Shown: in pieces, positions 7,915 through 18,027 of the stretch
Position numbering within the stretch: the first letter of the stretch is position 1
Layout: the number at the start of each line of letters is the position of its first letter
From: Enhydrobacter aerosaccus
Lineage (GTDB): Bacteria > Pseudomonadota > Alphaproteobacteria > Reyranellales > Reyranellaceae
Direction: 5' to 3'
Assembly (NCBI GenBank): GCA_903832005.1
Contig: CAIKZO010000074.1
Coordinates: 1 to 64,000, forward strand
Length of the DNA: 64,000 bases
The notes under the pieces: generated by a model
What the model saw: the letters and a program-made list of their open reading frames with translations, nothing else
What the model was told of the DNA's origin: nothing
The model's database searches: none
Position numbers and translations under genes: made by a program

Positions 7915-8739
7915 ATGCAGGCGTCGACAGTGACGGTGATCGCACTTGCCGCTGTCCTCGCACCGACGATCGCGGCGGCGCAGGACCTCCGCGAGGCTGC
8001 CGCACGATGCGGAAGCACCACCCCCGATCTTCGCATCATCGGCTGCACGGCCTTGATCGAAGCCGGCGGCGGACCAAAGGGAAATCTTGCGGGAGCATTC
8101 TTCAATCGCGCGAGCGCCTTCTTGCAGACCCGCAAATACGACCGCGCGATCCAGGACTACGATGTCGTTGTGAGACTGTCCCCGAATTGGCCGGAGGCCT
8201 ACGGCAATCGAGGACTCGCCCGCCGCGGCCAGGGTCAGCCCGATCTCGTGATCGAGGACCTTACCCGAGCGATCCAACTCGGCGCGAAGATGTCCGAATA
8301 TTTTCGGGCACGCGGGCAAGAGTACACCAACAAAAACGACTATGACCGTGCTTTGGCCGATTTCGACGAAGCGGTGAGACTCGCTCCGACAAACGCCCCT
8401 GCCCTGGCCAGCCGCGGCGGGATTTATGTGCTTCGAAAAGAATTCGATCGCGCCATAACGGATTTCGATGCAGCGATCCGCATCGCGCCCACAAACGCAA
8501 CCGCCCTGGCAAGCCGCGGACTAGCCTCTCTCTTGGTGGGACGGTTTGATCGATCGATTGCCGATTATGACGCCGTCCTCAAGCTCTACCCCGGCAAGCC
8601 AGACCTTCTGTACTGTCGTGGAGTCGCCAAGTTGAAAGCCGGCGACCGCACCGGGGGAGAAGAAGACGTGGCTGCCGCCCGCAAACTCGACCCTTCCGTC
8701 GTCGCCCAAGCCGAAATTCTCGGAGTCGGGCTGCCTTGA
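7915..8739 (+). CDS. Secreted tetratricopeptide-repeat protein
   Basis: A 274-residue protein. Residues 1-22 are a Sec signal peptide ending at AAAQD; two cysteines follow (ARCGS, IIGCTA), and about six TPR units fill residues 60-260 (for example YDRAIQDYDVVVRLSP, YDRALADFDEAVRLAP, FDRAITDFDAAIRIAP). Units three and four are very alike at both protein and DNA level, suggesting repeat duplication. It should be a periplasmic protein-interaction module; the partner is unknown. It is an insertion between two genes that were once neighbours, flanked by 93-bp direct repeats, so it is probably acquired. GAGG seven bases before the ATG is its only ribosome site. Confidence 0.88.
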   Translation: MQASTVTVIALAAVLAPTIAAAQDLREAAARCGSTTPDLRIIGCTALIEAGGGPKGNLAGAFFNRASAFLQTRKYDRAIQDYDVVVRLSPNWPEAYGNRGLARRGQGQPDLVIEDLTRAIQLGAKMSEYFRARGQEYTNKNDYDRALADFDEAVRLAPTNAPALASRGGIYVLRKEFDRAITDFDAAIRIAPTNATALASRGLASLLVGRFDRSIADYDAVLKLYPGKPDLLYCRGVAKLKAGDRTGGEEDVAAARKLDPSVVAQAEILGVGLP

Positions 8740-8750
8740 GCTGCCTGATC

Positions 8751-8816
8751 GGGATCGGCACGGCGACATTCGGTGCTATCCTCCTGCACGCTCTGTTGAG
8801 CTGGGAGAAGAAATAA
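8751..8816 (+). pseudogene. Remnant of the uracil permease C-terminus
   Basis: An in-frame copy of the last 21 codons of the permease (GIGTATFGAILLHALLS, then WEKK and TAA) with no permease gene in front of it. It lies in the right-hand direct repeat, directly before the intact enolase-type gene. It has no start codon of its own in a sensible place. It marks the ancestral junction. Confidence 0.85.
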
Positions 8817-8843
8817 CCATGTTGAAAGTGAAGGCGCACGAGA
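8751..8843. repeat. 93-bp direct repeat, right copy
   Basis: This is the partner of 7799-7891. It carries the permease remnant and the true start of the enolase-superfamily gene, with GGGAG as ribosome site. The changes between copies are scattered single substitutions, some synonymous in the permease or enolase frame, so the duplication is not brand-new. Confidence 0.92.
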
Positions 8844-10012
8844 TCTTTCGCTGCGATGCGGGCTGGCGGATCTTCTCGTTCCTCAAGATCACGACCCAGG
8901 ACGGCATCGTCGGCTGGTCGGAGTTCAACGAGAGCTTCGGCAGCCCGGGCCTGGCCGGCGTGATCGACGCGCTGATGCCGAACGTCATCGGCATGGACCC
9001 GATGGAGATCGAGCTGGTGAACGCCGTGCTCGCCACCAAGTCGACGCAGTCGCGCGGCGGCGTGGTGCGCCAGGCGATCGCCGCCATCGAGAACGCCCTG
9101 CTCGACATCAAGGGCAAGGCGCTGGGCGTGCCGGTCTACCAGCTGTTCGGCGGCAAGCTGCGCGACCGCATCCCGGTCTACTGGTCGCACTGCGGCTCCT
9201 ACCGCATGCGCAATCCCGACATCGTCGGCACCGATCCGGTGCGCACCTACGAAGACATGACCAAGGTCGGCGAAGAGGTCCGCAAACGCGGCTTCACGGC
9301 CTGCAAGACCAACATCGCCATGGAGATCGACGGCAAGCTGCGCGCCTATCGGCCGGGCTTCGTCGTCGGCAAAGGCTTCCCCGAGCGCAACTGGGACGCC
9401 TTCATTGCGCGCAGTGCCGCCAAGACAGTCGAGGCCTTCCGCAAGGGTGTCGGCAACGACGTCGGCATCATGCTCGACACCAATTTCCATTTCCGCACCG
9501 AAGGCTTCCGCCGCATCGCCGACGCGGTGGGACCGTACGACCTCACCTGGCTCGAGCTCGACGTGCACGATCCCAAGTCGATCGCGCTCCTGCGCCGCGA
9601 TGCGCCCTGCCCGATCGCTTCCGGTGAGACGCTGCTCGAGCGGCGCGACTTCAAGCCCTATCTCGAGGCCTATGCCTTCGACACCGCCATCGTCGACGTG
9701 GTCTGGAACGGCTTCTCGGAGTCGCTGAAGATCGCCTCGATGGCCGACGTCTACGAGGTGAACGTGGCGCCGCACAATTTCTACGGGCACCTGGCGAGCG
9801 CGATCAGCGCGCATTTCTGTGCCGCGGTCCCGAACTTCCGCATCATGGAGACCGACATCGACAGCGTGCCGTGGCGCGACGAGATCGTGACCAACCCGCC
9901 CAAGATCGAGAACGGCGACTTCATCCTGCCGACCGGCCCCGGCTGGGGCATGGACATCGACGAGAAGGCGTTGAAGAAGCACCCGCCCAAGAACTACGTC
10001 GTGACGCAGTAG
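8819..10012 (+). CDS. Mandelate racemase / muconate lactonizing enzyme family (enolase superfamily) dehydratase
   Basis: A 397-residue enzyme with an N-terminal capping domain (about 1-125) and a C-terminal barrel. Expected metal ligands are in IMLDTNFHF (Asp), TWLELDVHD (Glu) and IASGETLLE (Glu). FTACKTN offers a lysine at the end of the second strand, and VAPHNFYGHLASA supplies the C-terminal histidine seen in the mandelate racemase and galactonate-dehydratase groups. The likely reaction is dehydration or epimerisation of a sugar or hydroxy acid; the substrate is unknown. It converges on the carboxylase gene at 10016 with a three-base gap. The start is fixed by GGGAG and by the duplicated copy of the same start at 7867. 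Confidence 0.87.
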   Translation: MLKVKAHEIFRCDAGWRIFSFLKITTQDGIVGWSEFNESFGSPGLAGVIDALMPNVIGMDPMEIELVNAVLATKSTQSRGGVVRQAIAAIENALLDIKGKALGVPVYQLFGGKLRDRIPVYWSHCGSYRMRNPDIVGTDPVRTYEDMTKVGEEVRKRGFTACKTNIAMEIDGKLRAYRPGFVVGKGFPERNWDAFIARSAAKTVEAFRKGVGNDVGIMLDTNFHFRTEGFRRIADAVGPYDLTWLELDVHDPKSIALLRRDAPCPIASGETLLERRDFKPYLEAYAFDTAIVDVVWNGFSESLKIASMADVYEVNVAPHNFYGHLASAISAHFCAAVPNFRIMETDIDSVPWRDEIVTNPPKIENGDFILPTGPGWGMDIDEKALKKHPPKNYVVTQ

Positions 10013-10015
10013 GCG

Positions 10016-11992
<1,977 letters not shown>

Positions 11993-12005
11993 CAACTTAC
12001 CGCCT

Positions 12006-12605
12006 CTACCGGAATGTCACGGGCCAAAAGCCCTTTTCGCAGGACGTATCGATCCATTCCCGGGATAGGCCCAACCCTCTGATCGTGGCAACCACATCGA
12101 TAGTCGCGTTGATATCAATGCCCGGATGGCTTCTGACGAACGCGCTCTTTTCCTCAGTTGTGGTTTTCTCAGGCGCAAGCAAAAGCATTTTCCACGGGAC
12201 GCTGGAGCAAAAATTCTCGAAGCCGCCATCACTACGAATTTTTACAGGAAGCTCTTTCATCTTGCGCAAGTACGCGAACGTCCCCATGCCGGCGTTCACC
12301 ATCTTCAATCGCTCTGCTTCCACCTTCTCCGCCTGCCAGCCGTCGGAGAGCTTTTCCCAATTTACATTCTGCCGGACACAAGCGGCCTGCCGTCGATCAA
12401 TCGACGCAAGAACCAGATACCAGGCTTTCTCGTCGCTATGCGTGCAATTCATCGCTGCGAGCACCGACTGCACAACGACTCCCGTCACGACGTCGAGGCT
12501 TTCCCTAGCCTCATCTAGCTGTGAATCCGATTGGGCCCACGCTGATCCAAGTTCACTCAAGCAAATGAGTATCGCCAGTATAAGCGCGCTTAGCCGACAG
12601 AACAT
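12006..12605 (-). CDS. Secreted protein of unknown function, lower GC than its neighbours
   Basis: A 199-residue protein starting at ATG 12605, which overlaps the stop of the crotonase gene (TGATG). Residues 1-24 form a Sec signal peptide (LSALILAILICLSELGSAWAQ). The mature part has four cysteines (NCT, ACV, FCS, SCE), which could form two disulfides. I recognise no family. Two hand-counted 60-base lines give 33 and 32 G+C, against 40 of 60 in the crotonase next to it. A periplasmic protein inside a cytoplasmic acyl-CoA operon, with different base use, points to later insertion. Confidence 0.72.
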   Translation of the reverse strand: MFCRLSALILAILICLSELGSAWAQSDSQLDEARESLDVVTGVVVQSVLAAMNCTHSDEKAWYLVLASIDRRQAACVRQNVNWEKLSDGWQAEKVEAERLKMVNAGMGTFAYLRKMKELPVKIRSDGGFENFCSSVPWKMLLLAPEKTTTEEKSAFVRSHPGIDINATIDVVATIRGLGLSREWIDTSCEKGFWPVTFR

Positions 12606-13387
12606 CAGCTCGCCCACTTCGGTTTGCGCTTGTCGAGGAAGGCCCGCATGCCCTCCAGTGCCTCTTCGGTCACGCACTGGTTGGCGACCTGGATGCCCAG
12701 CACCTCGGCGGCACTCGCATCATGCGGCAGGGCGTTGATCTGGGTGACCAGCTTCTTGACCAGGGTCTGGACCGACGGCGCGCCGAGCTTCAGCTCGTTC
12801 GCGAGTGCCGCCACCGTCGCATCGAGCGTGTCGGCATCGACCACCTGGTCGACCAGGCCGATGCGCTGCGCCGTGGCTGAATCGAACAAGCCACCATGCA
12901 TCAGCAGCTGGCGCGCCATGCGCGGCCCCACCGCCTCGATCAGGGTCGGGATCGCGATGCCAGCCAGAAGGCCATTGCGCACCGAGGTGAGGCCAAAGCG
13001 CGCCTTATAGGTGGCGATGGCGAAGTCGCAGGCCAGCATCAGGCCGGTGCCGCCGCCCACCGTGTCGCCATGTACGCGGGCGATCGAGGGCTTGGGAAAA
13101 TCGTAGATCGCCTGGACTGCGGCCATCATCGCGTCGGCGCCGACACGGCGGGCGATCGAGTTGATCTCGGGCCAGGTCAGCACCCAGTTGAAGTCGCCGC
13201 CCGCGGAGAAGATGCGGCCCTCGCCACCCACCACCAGCACGCGCACTTGGTCGTCGACTGCGAGTTCCTCGACCGTGTCGCGAATCGCCTGCGCGGTTTC
13301 GGCGTCGAGCGAGTTCATCGCGTCGGGACGGTTGAGACGGAGCGTCGCAACGCCGTCCTCGATGGAGGTCAGGACTGAATCACTCAT
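12605..13387 (-). CDS. Crotonase (enoyl-CoA hydratase/isomerase) family, LiuC-like, lacking both catalytic Glu
   Basis: A 260-residue protein starting at ATG 13387 behind AGGTG. The CoA-binding and oxyanion-hole parts are present (FSAGGDF at 60-66, GGGTG at 111-115). At the two positions where hydratases carry catalytic glutamates it has Gly115 and Ser135 (FGLTSVRNG). Bacterial methylglutaconyl-CoA hydratases usually keep the second Glu. The gene sits between the two carboxylase subunits, where leucine-pathway operons carry LiuC. It could be a non-hydratase crotonase (isomerase, thioesterase or lyase) or use another acid/base. Confidence 0.82.
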   Translation of the reverse strand: MSDSVLTSIEDGVATLRLNRPDAMNSLDAETAQAIRDTVEELAVDDQVRVLVVGGEGRIFSAGGDFNWVLTWPEINSIARRVGADAMMAAVQAIYDFPKPSIARVHGDTVGGGTGLMLACDFAIATYKARFGLTSVRNGLLAGIAIPTLIEAVGPRMARQLLMHGGLFDSATAQRIGLVDQVVDADTLDATVAALANELKLGAPSVQTLVKKLVTQINALPHDASAAEVLGIQVANQCVTEEALEGMRAFLDKRKPKWAS

Positions 13388-13394
13388 ACGCACC

Positions 13395-15002
13395 TCACAT
13401 GCGGAAGACGCCAAACTTGGTCTGCCCGATCGGCTGGTTCATCGCCGCCGACAGCGCAAGCCCCAGGGTCATGCGCGTGTCGACCGGGTCGAGGATGCCG
13501 TCGTCCCACAGCCGCGCCGTGGCGTAGTAAGGATGGCCTTCGCGCTCGAATTGGTCGCGCACCGGCTGCTTGAAGGCTTCTTCCTCGTCCTTCGACCAGC
13601 TGCCGCCCTTGGCCTCGATATTGTCGCGCCGCACGGTGGCCAGCACGCTGGCGGCCTGCTCGCCGCCCATCACCGAGATGCGCGCCGACGGCCACATCCA
13701 CAGGAAGCGCGGGCTGTAGGCGCGGCCGCACATGCCATAATTGCCGGCGCCGTAGCTGCCGCCCACGATCACCGTGAACTTCGGCACATTCACCGTCGAC
13801 ACGGCAGTCACCATCTTGGCGCCGTCGCGCGCGATGCCGCCCGCCTCGTACTTCTTGCCGACCATGAAGCCCGTGATGTTCTGCAGGAACAGCAGCGGAA
13901 TGCCGCGCTGTCCGCACAGCTCGATGAAGTGCGTGGCCTTGAGCGCCGATTCGTTGAACAGGATGCCGTTGTTGGCGACGATGCCGATCGGAAAGCCCCA
14001 GATGCGGGCGAAGCCGGTCACGATGGTCGTGCCGTAGAGCTGCTTGAACTCGTCGAGCTCGCTGTTGTCGACCAAGCGGGCGATCACCTCGCGCATGTCG
14101 TAGGGGATGCGGCCGTCCGACGGCACGACGCCGTAGAGTTCCTCGGCGGCAAAGCGCGGCTCGACCGGCGGCAGCATCGACACCGACGGAGACTTCTTCC
14201 AGTTGAGGTTGGCCACGATGCGGCGAAGCATGCCGAGCGCGTGGCTGTCGTTCTGGGCGTAGTGATCGGCAACACCCGAGGTGCGGGCATGCACGTCGGC
14301 GCCACCCAGATCCTCGGCGCTCACGACCTCGCCGATCGCGGCCTTCACCAACGGCGGCCCGGCCAGGAAGATCGTGCCCTGCTTGCGCACGATGATGGTC
14401 TCGTCGCTCATCGCCGGCACATAGGCGCCGCCCGCGGTGCATGAGCCCATGACGCAGGCGATCTGCGGGATGCCGACCGCCGACATGTTGGCTTGATTGT
14501 AGAAGATGCGCCCGAAGTGCGCCTTGTCGGGAAACACTTCCGGCCATTGCGGCAGGTTGGCGCCGCCGGAGTCGACCAGATAGAGGCACGGCAGGCGATT
14601 CTCTACGGCGACCTCCTGCGCACGGAGGTGCTTCTTCACCGTCATCGGATAGTAGGTGCCGCCCTTCACAGTGGCGTCGTTGCAGACGATCACGCACTCG
14701 ACGCCGCTCACCCGGCCGATGCCGGTGATCACACCGGAACCCGGCGCATCGTTGTCGTACATGTCGAGCGCCGCGAGCGGCGACAGTTCGAGGAAGGGCG
14801 AGCCGGGATCGAGCAGCGCCCGCACCCGTTCCCGCGGCAGCAGCTTGCCGCGCGCGAGGTGGCGCTTGCGCGATTCCTCGCCGCCGCCCAACCGCACCTT
14901 GTCGGTGCGGGCGCGCAGGTCGTCGACCAGCCCGCGCATGGCGTCGGCGTTCTTCTTGAAGGTGTCGGAGCGGGTGTCGATCGAGGAGGAAAGGACGGTC
15001 AT
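13395..15002 (-). CDS. mccB: Acyl-CoA carboxylase carboxyltransferase subunit (methylcrotonyl-CoA carboxylase beta-like)
   Basis: A 535-residue subunit that transfers carboxyl from biotin to an acyl-CoA. The length and landmarks fit MCC-beta: [22 protein letters not shown] near residue 40, [18 protein letters not shown] near 170, [16 protein letters not shown] near 210, and the C-terminal [16 protein letters not shown]. It precedes the crotonase by 7 bp and belongs with the biotin subunit at 10016-11992. 3-Methylcrotonyl-CoA is the likely substrate (leucine breakdown); geranyl-CoA cannot be excluded from sequence. Confidence 0.9.
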   Translation of the reverse strand: MTVLSSSIDTRSDTFKKNADAMRGLVDDLRARTDKVRLGGGEESRKRHLARGKLLPRERVRALLDPGSPFLELSPLAALDMYDNDAPGSGVITGIGRVSGVECVIVCNDATVKGGTYYPMTVKKHLRAQEVAVENRLPCLYLVDSGGANLPQWPEVFPDKAHFGRIFYNQANMSAVGIPQIACVMGSCTAGGAYVPAMSDETIIVRKQGTIFLAGPPLVKAAIGEVVSAEDLGGADVHARTSGVADHYAQNDSHALGMLRRIVANLNWKKSPSVSMLPPVEPRFAAEELYGVVPSDGRIPYDMREVIARLVDNSELDEFKQLYGTTIVTGFARIWGFPIGIVANNGILFNESALKATHFIELCGQRGIPLLFLQNITGFMVGKKYEAGGIARDGAKMVTAVSTVNVPKFTVIVGGSYGAGNYGMCGRAYSPRFLWMWPSARISVMGGEQAASVLATVRRDNIEAKGGSWSKDEEEAFKQPVRDQFEREGHPYYATARLWDDGILDPVDTRMTLGLALSAAMNQPIGQTKFGVFRM

Positions 15003-15063
15003 GGCCGCCCCAAACTGCCCGGCCCTCCGGCCCAGAGCAAGCAGGACCTATCGCAAGCGGGAC

Positions 15064-16152
15064 CTAGGGCAACCTCGACATGGTGCGCCAGGTCATGCCC
15101 TGCTTGATGAAGGCCTTCTGGTTGGCCCAGGCGGCTGCGAAGTCGGGATCGTGGTCGGCACGCTCCTGCAGCACGACTGCCGTGTTGGCGCGGAAGGCGT
15201 CGAGCAGCACAGGCGCCCACTGCTTGATGACGACGCCCGAGGCCTTCAGCTTCTCCAGCGCTAGCGCCTGGACATGCGGCGCACGGCCCAGGGTCCAGGC
15301 GATGTTGGCGCGGCAGGCCGTTTCGATCTGCGCGCGGAGCGCCGCCGGCAGCTCCAGCCATTTGTCCTTGCGCATCAGGAAGTCGAGCACGGCCGACGGC
15401 TGCTGCCAGCCCGGCATGTAATAAGGCAGGCCGAGCTTGTCGAAGCCGAGGGCGGCATCCATGGCGGGCGTCGCCATCTCGCCACCGTCCACCTTGCCCT
15501 GCTGCAGATGATAGAAGAAGTCGCCCGCCGCCAGCGGCACGACGGTAACGCCCATCCTTTCCAGGATCGGCGCCGAGATGCGGCCGTAGCGCACCCGCAT
15601 GCCCTTGAGGTCTTCCAAGGTATTGAGATCACCGCGGAACCAGCCGCCGCCCTTCGAGCCCTGCACGCCGCACGGAATGCCGGCGACGCCCAGCTTGTCG
15701 TAGACGTCGTGATGGATCTTGCCGCCATCGCCTTCGAGGACCCACGAGGTCATCTCCTCCGGTCCCGGGCCAAACGGCTCGGAGGCGAAGAGGCTGAGCA
15801 CGGAGGATTTCTGGGCGGCGTAGCCCGACCAGGTGAAGGCGGCTTCGAGATCGCCCGACACGATTGCGTCCAGCATGTCGCGCGTCGGCGCCATCTTGCC
15901 GGGCTCGATGATCTTGAGGCTGAGCGCCGCCCCGCTCATGTGCTTCAACGTCTTGGAAAAGGTCCGGACGGCCTCGCCGGCGCCGGGCAGCTGCGGATTG
16001 AAGGCAGTCTGCATGTGCAGCACGAGCCCCGTCGTGGCGCCCGGTGCCGTAGTCGGGGTTTCAGCCATGGCAACGCCCGCTGCAGCAATGGCTGCAACGG
16101 CAAAAGCCACGACACCCTGAAATTTACGGCTAAGGTTCAATCGCCCGCCCAC
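15064..16152 (-). CDS. Orphan TRAP transporter binding protein (DctP family)
   Basis: A 362-residue periplasmic receptor with an N-terminal signal (VVAFAVAAIAAAGVAMAET). The start is a GTG at 16152 or a TTG at 16140; no nearby ATG fits. The DctP landmark LKGMRVRYG..SAPILERMGVTVVPLAAGDFFYHLQQGKVDGGE contains the arginine that usually binds carboxylates. No DctQ or DctM membrane genes are adjacent, so it must share another TRAP membrane pair or act alone. Its place between the acyl-CoA dehydrogenase and carboxyltransferase genes suggests a branched or aromatic carboxylate ligand. Confidence 0.85.
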   Translation of the reverse strand: MGGRLNLSRKFQGVVAFAVAAIAAAGVAMAETPTTAPGATTGLVLHMQTAFNPQLPGAGEAVRTFSKTLKHMSGAALSLKIIEPGKMAPTRDMLDAIVSGDLEAAFTWSGYAAQKSSVLSLFASEPFGPGPEEMTSWVLEGDGGKIHHDVYDKLGVAGIPCGVQGSKGGGWFRGDLNTLEDLKGMRVRYGRISAPILERMGVTVVPLAAGDFFYHLQQGKVDGGEMATPAMDAALGFDKLGLPYYMPGWQQPSAVLDFLMRKDKWLELPAALRAQIETACRANIAWTLGRAPHVQALALEKLKASGVVIKQWAPVLLDAFRANTAVVLQERADHDPDFAAAWANQKAFIKQGMTWRTMSRLP

Positions 16153-16188
16153 TGCACACCCAGTGACTCTCTCACGCTCCGGCCCGGC

Positions 16189-17325
16189 TCACAAGCTTGC
16201 AAGCCCCCGGCCGATAATGATTCTCTGTACGTCGCTGGTGCCCTCGTAGATTTGGCACACGCGGACGTCCCGCCAGATCTTCTCGGCCAGGTAGTCGGCG
16301 ACGTAGCCGTAGCCGCCGTGGATCTGGATCGAGGCCGAGCACACCTCCTCGGCCATCTCCGAGGCGTATAGCTTGGCCATTGCGGCCTCCGTCAGGCAGG
16401 GCTGGCCGGCGTCCTTCAGTGTCGCAGCGTGGTGCACCATCTGCCGCGCTACGACCATTTTGGTCGCCATGTCGGCCAGCCGGAATTGCACGGCCTGGTG
16501 GTTGATGATCTTGACGCCGAAGGCCTCGCGTTCGCCAGCGTACGCCCGGGCGAGCTCGAACGCCGCCCGCGCCATCCCGACCGCCTGGGCGGCAATGCCG
16601 ATGCGCCCGACCTCGAGATTGGCGAGTGCAATGCGGTAGCCCTGCCCCTCCTCCCCCAGCAGCGCACTAGCGCTAATTGCGCAATTCTCGAAAGCGATCT
16701 GGCAGGTGTCGGACGACTTCTGTCCCAGCTTCTTCTCGACCGAGGCCACGCGATAGCCCGGTGTGTTGGTCGGCACGATGAAACAGGAGATGCCGCGCTT
16801 CGGATTGGAAGGATCGGTCACGGCAAAGACCAGCGCCATGTCGGCCGACCGGCCGGAGGTAATGAACTGCTTCACGCCGTTCAAGACCCAGCCATTGTCC
16901 TTTTTCTCGGCGCGCGTTTTCAGCGCCGAGGCATCGGAACCCGCCTGCGGCTCGGTGAGGCAGAAGGCGCCGAGCACCTCGCCCCGCGCGAGCGGCTTCA
17001 GCCACTGCTCCTTTTGCGCGGGCGAGCCATAGGCCAGCAGCGCCGCGCAGTCGGGCGAGTTGTTGACGCTCATCACCGTCGAGAGACCACCGTCGGCCGC
17101 CGCGATCTCCTCCAGCGCCAACACGTAGGACAGCATCGACGCGCCCGCGCCGCCCCACTCCGCCGGCACCGTCATGCCCATGAAGCCGAGCTTGCCCATC
17201 TCGCTGAGCAAGGCACGCGGGATCGCGCCCTCGGCCTCCCACTTGCGGACATGCGGCAGCACCTGCTCCTGCGCGAAGGCGCGGGCAGTGTCGCGGATCA
17301 GGACCTGTTCTTCGTCGAGCAGCAT
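16189..17325 (-). CDS. Acyl-CoA dehydrogenase, short/branched-chain type
   Basis: A 378-residue flavoprotein that oxidises acyl-CoA at C2-C3 and passes electrons to ETF. FAD-binding signatures are FCLTEPQAGSDA and the C-terminal IQIHGGYGY. The catalytic base is Glu361 in CQIYEGTSDVQR, the normal position for short- and short/branched-chain enzymes. True isovaleryl-CoA dehydrogenases have lost Glu here and use one elsewhere, so despite the leucine-type context this is probably not classic LiuA. It starts four bases after the SDR gene stop. Confidence 0.9.
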   Translation of the reverse strand: MLLDEEQVLIRDTARAFAQEQVLPHVRKWEAEGAIPRALLSEMGKLGFMGMTVPAEWGGAGASMLSYVLALEEIAAADGGLSTVMSVNNSPDCAALLAYGSPAQKEQWLKPLARGEVLGAFCLTEPQAGSDASALKTRAEKKDNGWVLNGVKQFITSGRSADMALVFAVTDPSNPKRGISCFIVPTNTPGYRVASVEKKLGQKSSDTCQIAFENCAISASALLGEEGQGYRIALANLEVGRIGIAAQAVGMARAAFELARAYAGEREAFGVKIINHQAVQFRLADMATKMVVARQMVHHAATLKDAGQPCLTEAAMAKLYASEMAEEVCSASIQIHGGYGYVADYLAEKIWRDVRVCQIYEGTSDVQRIIIGRGLASL

Positions 17326-17329
17326 CGGT

Positions 17330-18010
17330 CTACCAGGGCAGTTCGCTGCCGTCGTATTGCAGGAACCGGCCGTTGTCGGATTTCTTCAGCCCGTCGATCA
17401 CCTTCACCATGCCAGGCACGCTCTGCTCGATGGTCAGCGTCGCGGTCGGGCCGCCCATGTCGGTCTGCACCCAGCCCGGATGGAGCGCGAGGCAGATGAT
17501 GCCCTTGGGCTCGAGATCCTTGGCCAGCACGCTCCATTCCATGTTCAGCGCCGTCTTGCTGGCACGATAGAAATAGCGGCCACCGTTGTTGTTGCCGATG
17601 CTGCCGAGGACGCTCGAGAGCGCGACCATCTTCTTCTGCGACGATCGCGCGACATGCTCGACGAAGGCCTCGGCCATCATGAGAGGCGCCAGCGCGTTGA
17701 TCTCGAAGATGCGGCGCCACTCGGCCGGATCGAGCGTGCCAAGATCCTGCGCGTTGGAATCGCGCTCACCGCCTACGCCTGCGTTGCAGATCAGCACGTC
17801 GATCGCCTCGCCCGAGAGCTTGGCCGCCAGCACCTTCACTGCCTTGTAGTCGGAGACGTCGAGCGCATGGTGATGGATGTCTCCCTTTATGCCCTTCAGC
17901 CCGTCGGCGCTGCGCGCACAGGCCAGCACCTTCCAGCCCTTGGCGGCATACTGCTTGGTGAAGTCGAGGCCGAGGCCGCGCGCGGCGCCGGTGATCAGGA
18001 CGGTCGGCAT
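17330..18010 (-). CDS. Short-chain dehydrogenase/reductase (CsgA-like SDR)
   Basis: A 226-residue classical SDR. The NAD(P) loop is TGAARGLG (about 7-14), followed by NAG (about 95-97), the catalytic Ser in VALSSVLGS and the YRASK active-site pair. It is short for the family and resembles the C-factor/CsgA group. It sits in a tight co-directional row, 4 bp before the acyl-CoA dehydrogenase gene and 17 bp after the peptidase gene. The substrate could be a 3-hydroxyacyl-CoA or a small alcohol; the sequence does not say. Confidence 0.87.
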   Translation of the reverse strand: MPTVLITGAARGLGLDFTKQYAAKGWKVLACARSADGLKGIKGDIHHHALDVSDYKAVKVLAAKLSGEAIDVLICNAGVGGERDSNAQDLGTLDPAEWRRIFEINALAPLMMAEAFVEHVARSSQKKMVALSSVLGSIGNNNGGRYFYRASKTALNMEWSVLAKDLEPKGIICLALHPGWVQTDMGGPTATLTIEQSVPGMVKVIDGLKKSDNGRFLQYDGSELPW

Positions 18011-18027
18011 ATCGTTACTCCTACGCT

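Noticed and set aside
7892-8750. Insertion sequence or transposon carrying the TPR gene
   Set aside because: No transposase, no terminal inverted repeats, and the flanking duplication is 93 bp of gene ends, far longer than a target duplication.
16189-17325. Isovaleryl-CoA dehydrogenase (LiuA)
   Set aside because: Catalytic Glu361 is in the position lost in isovaleryl-CoA dehydrogenases.
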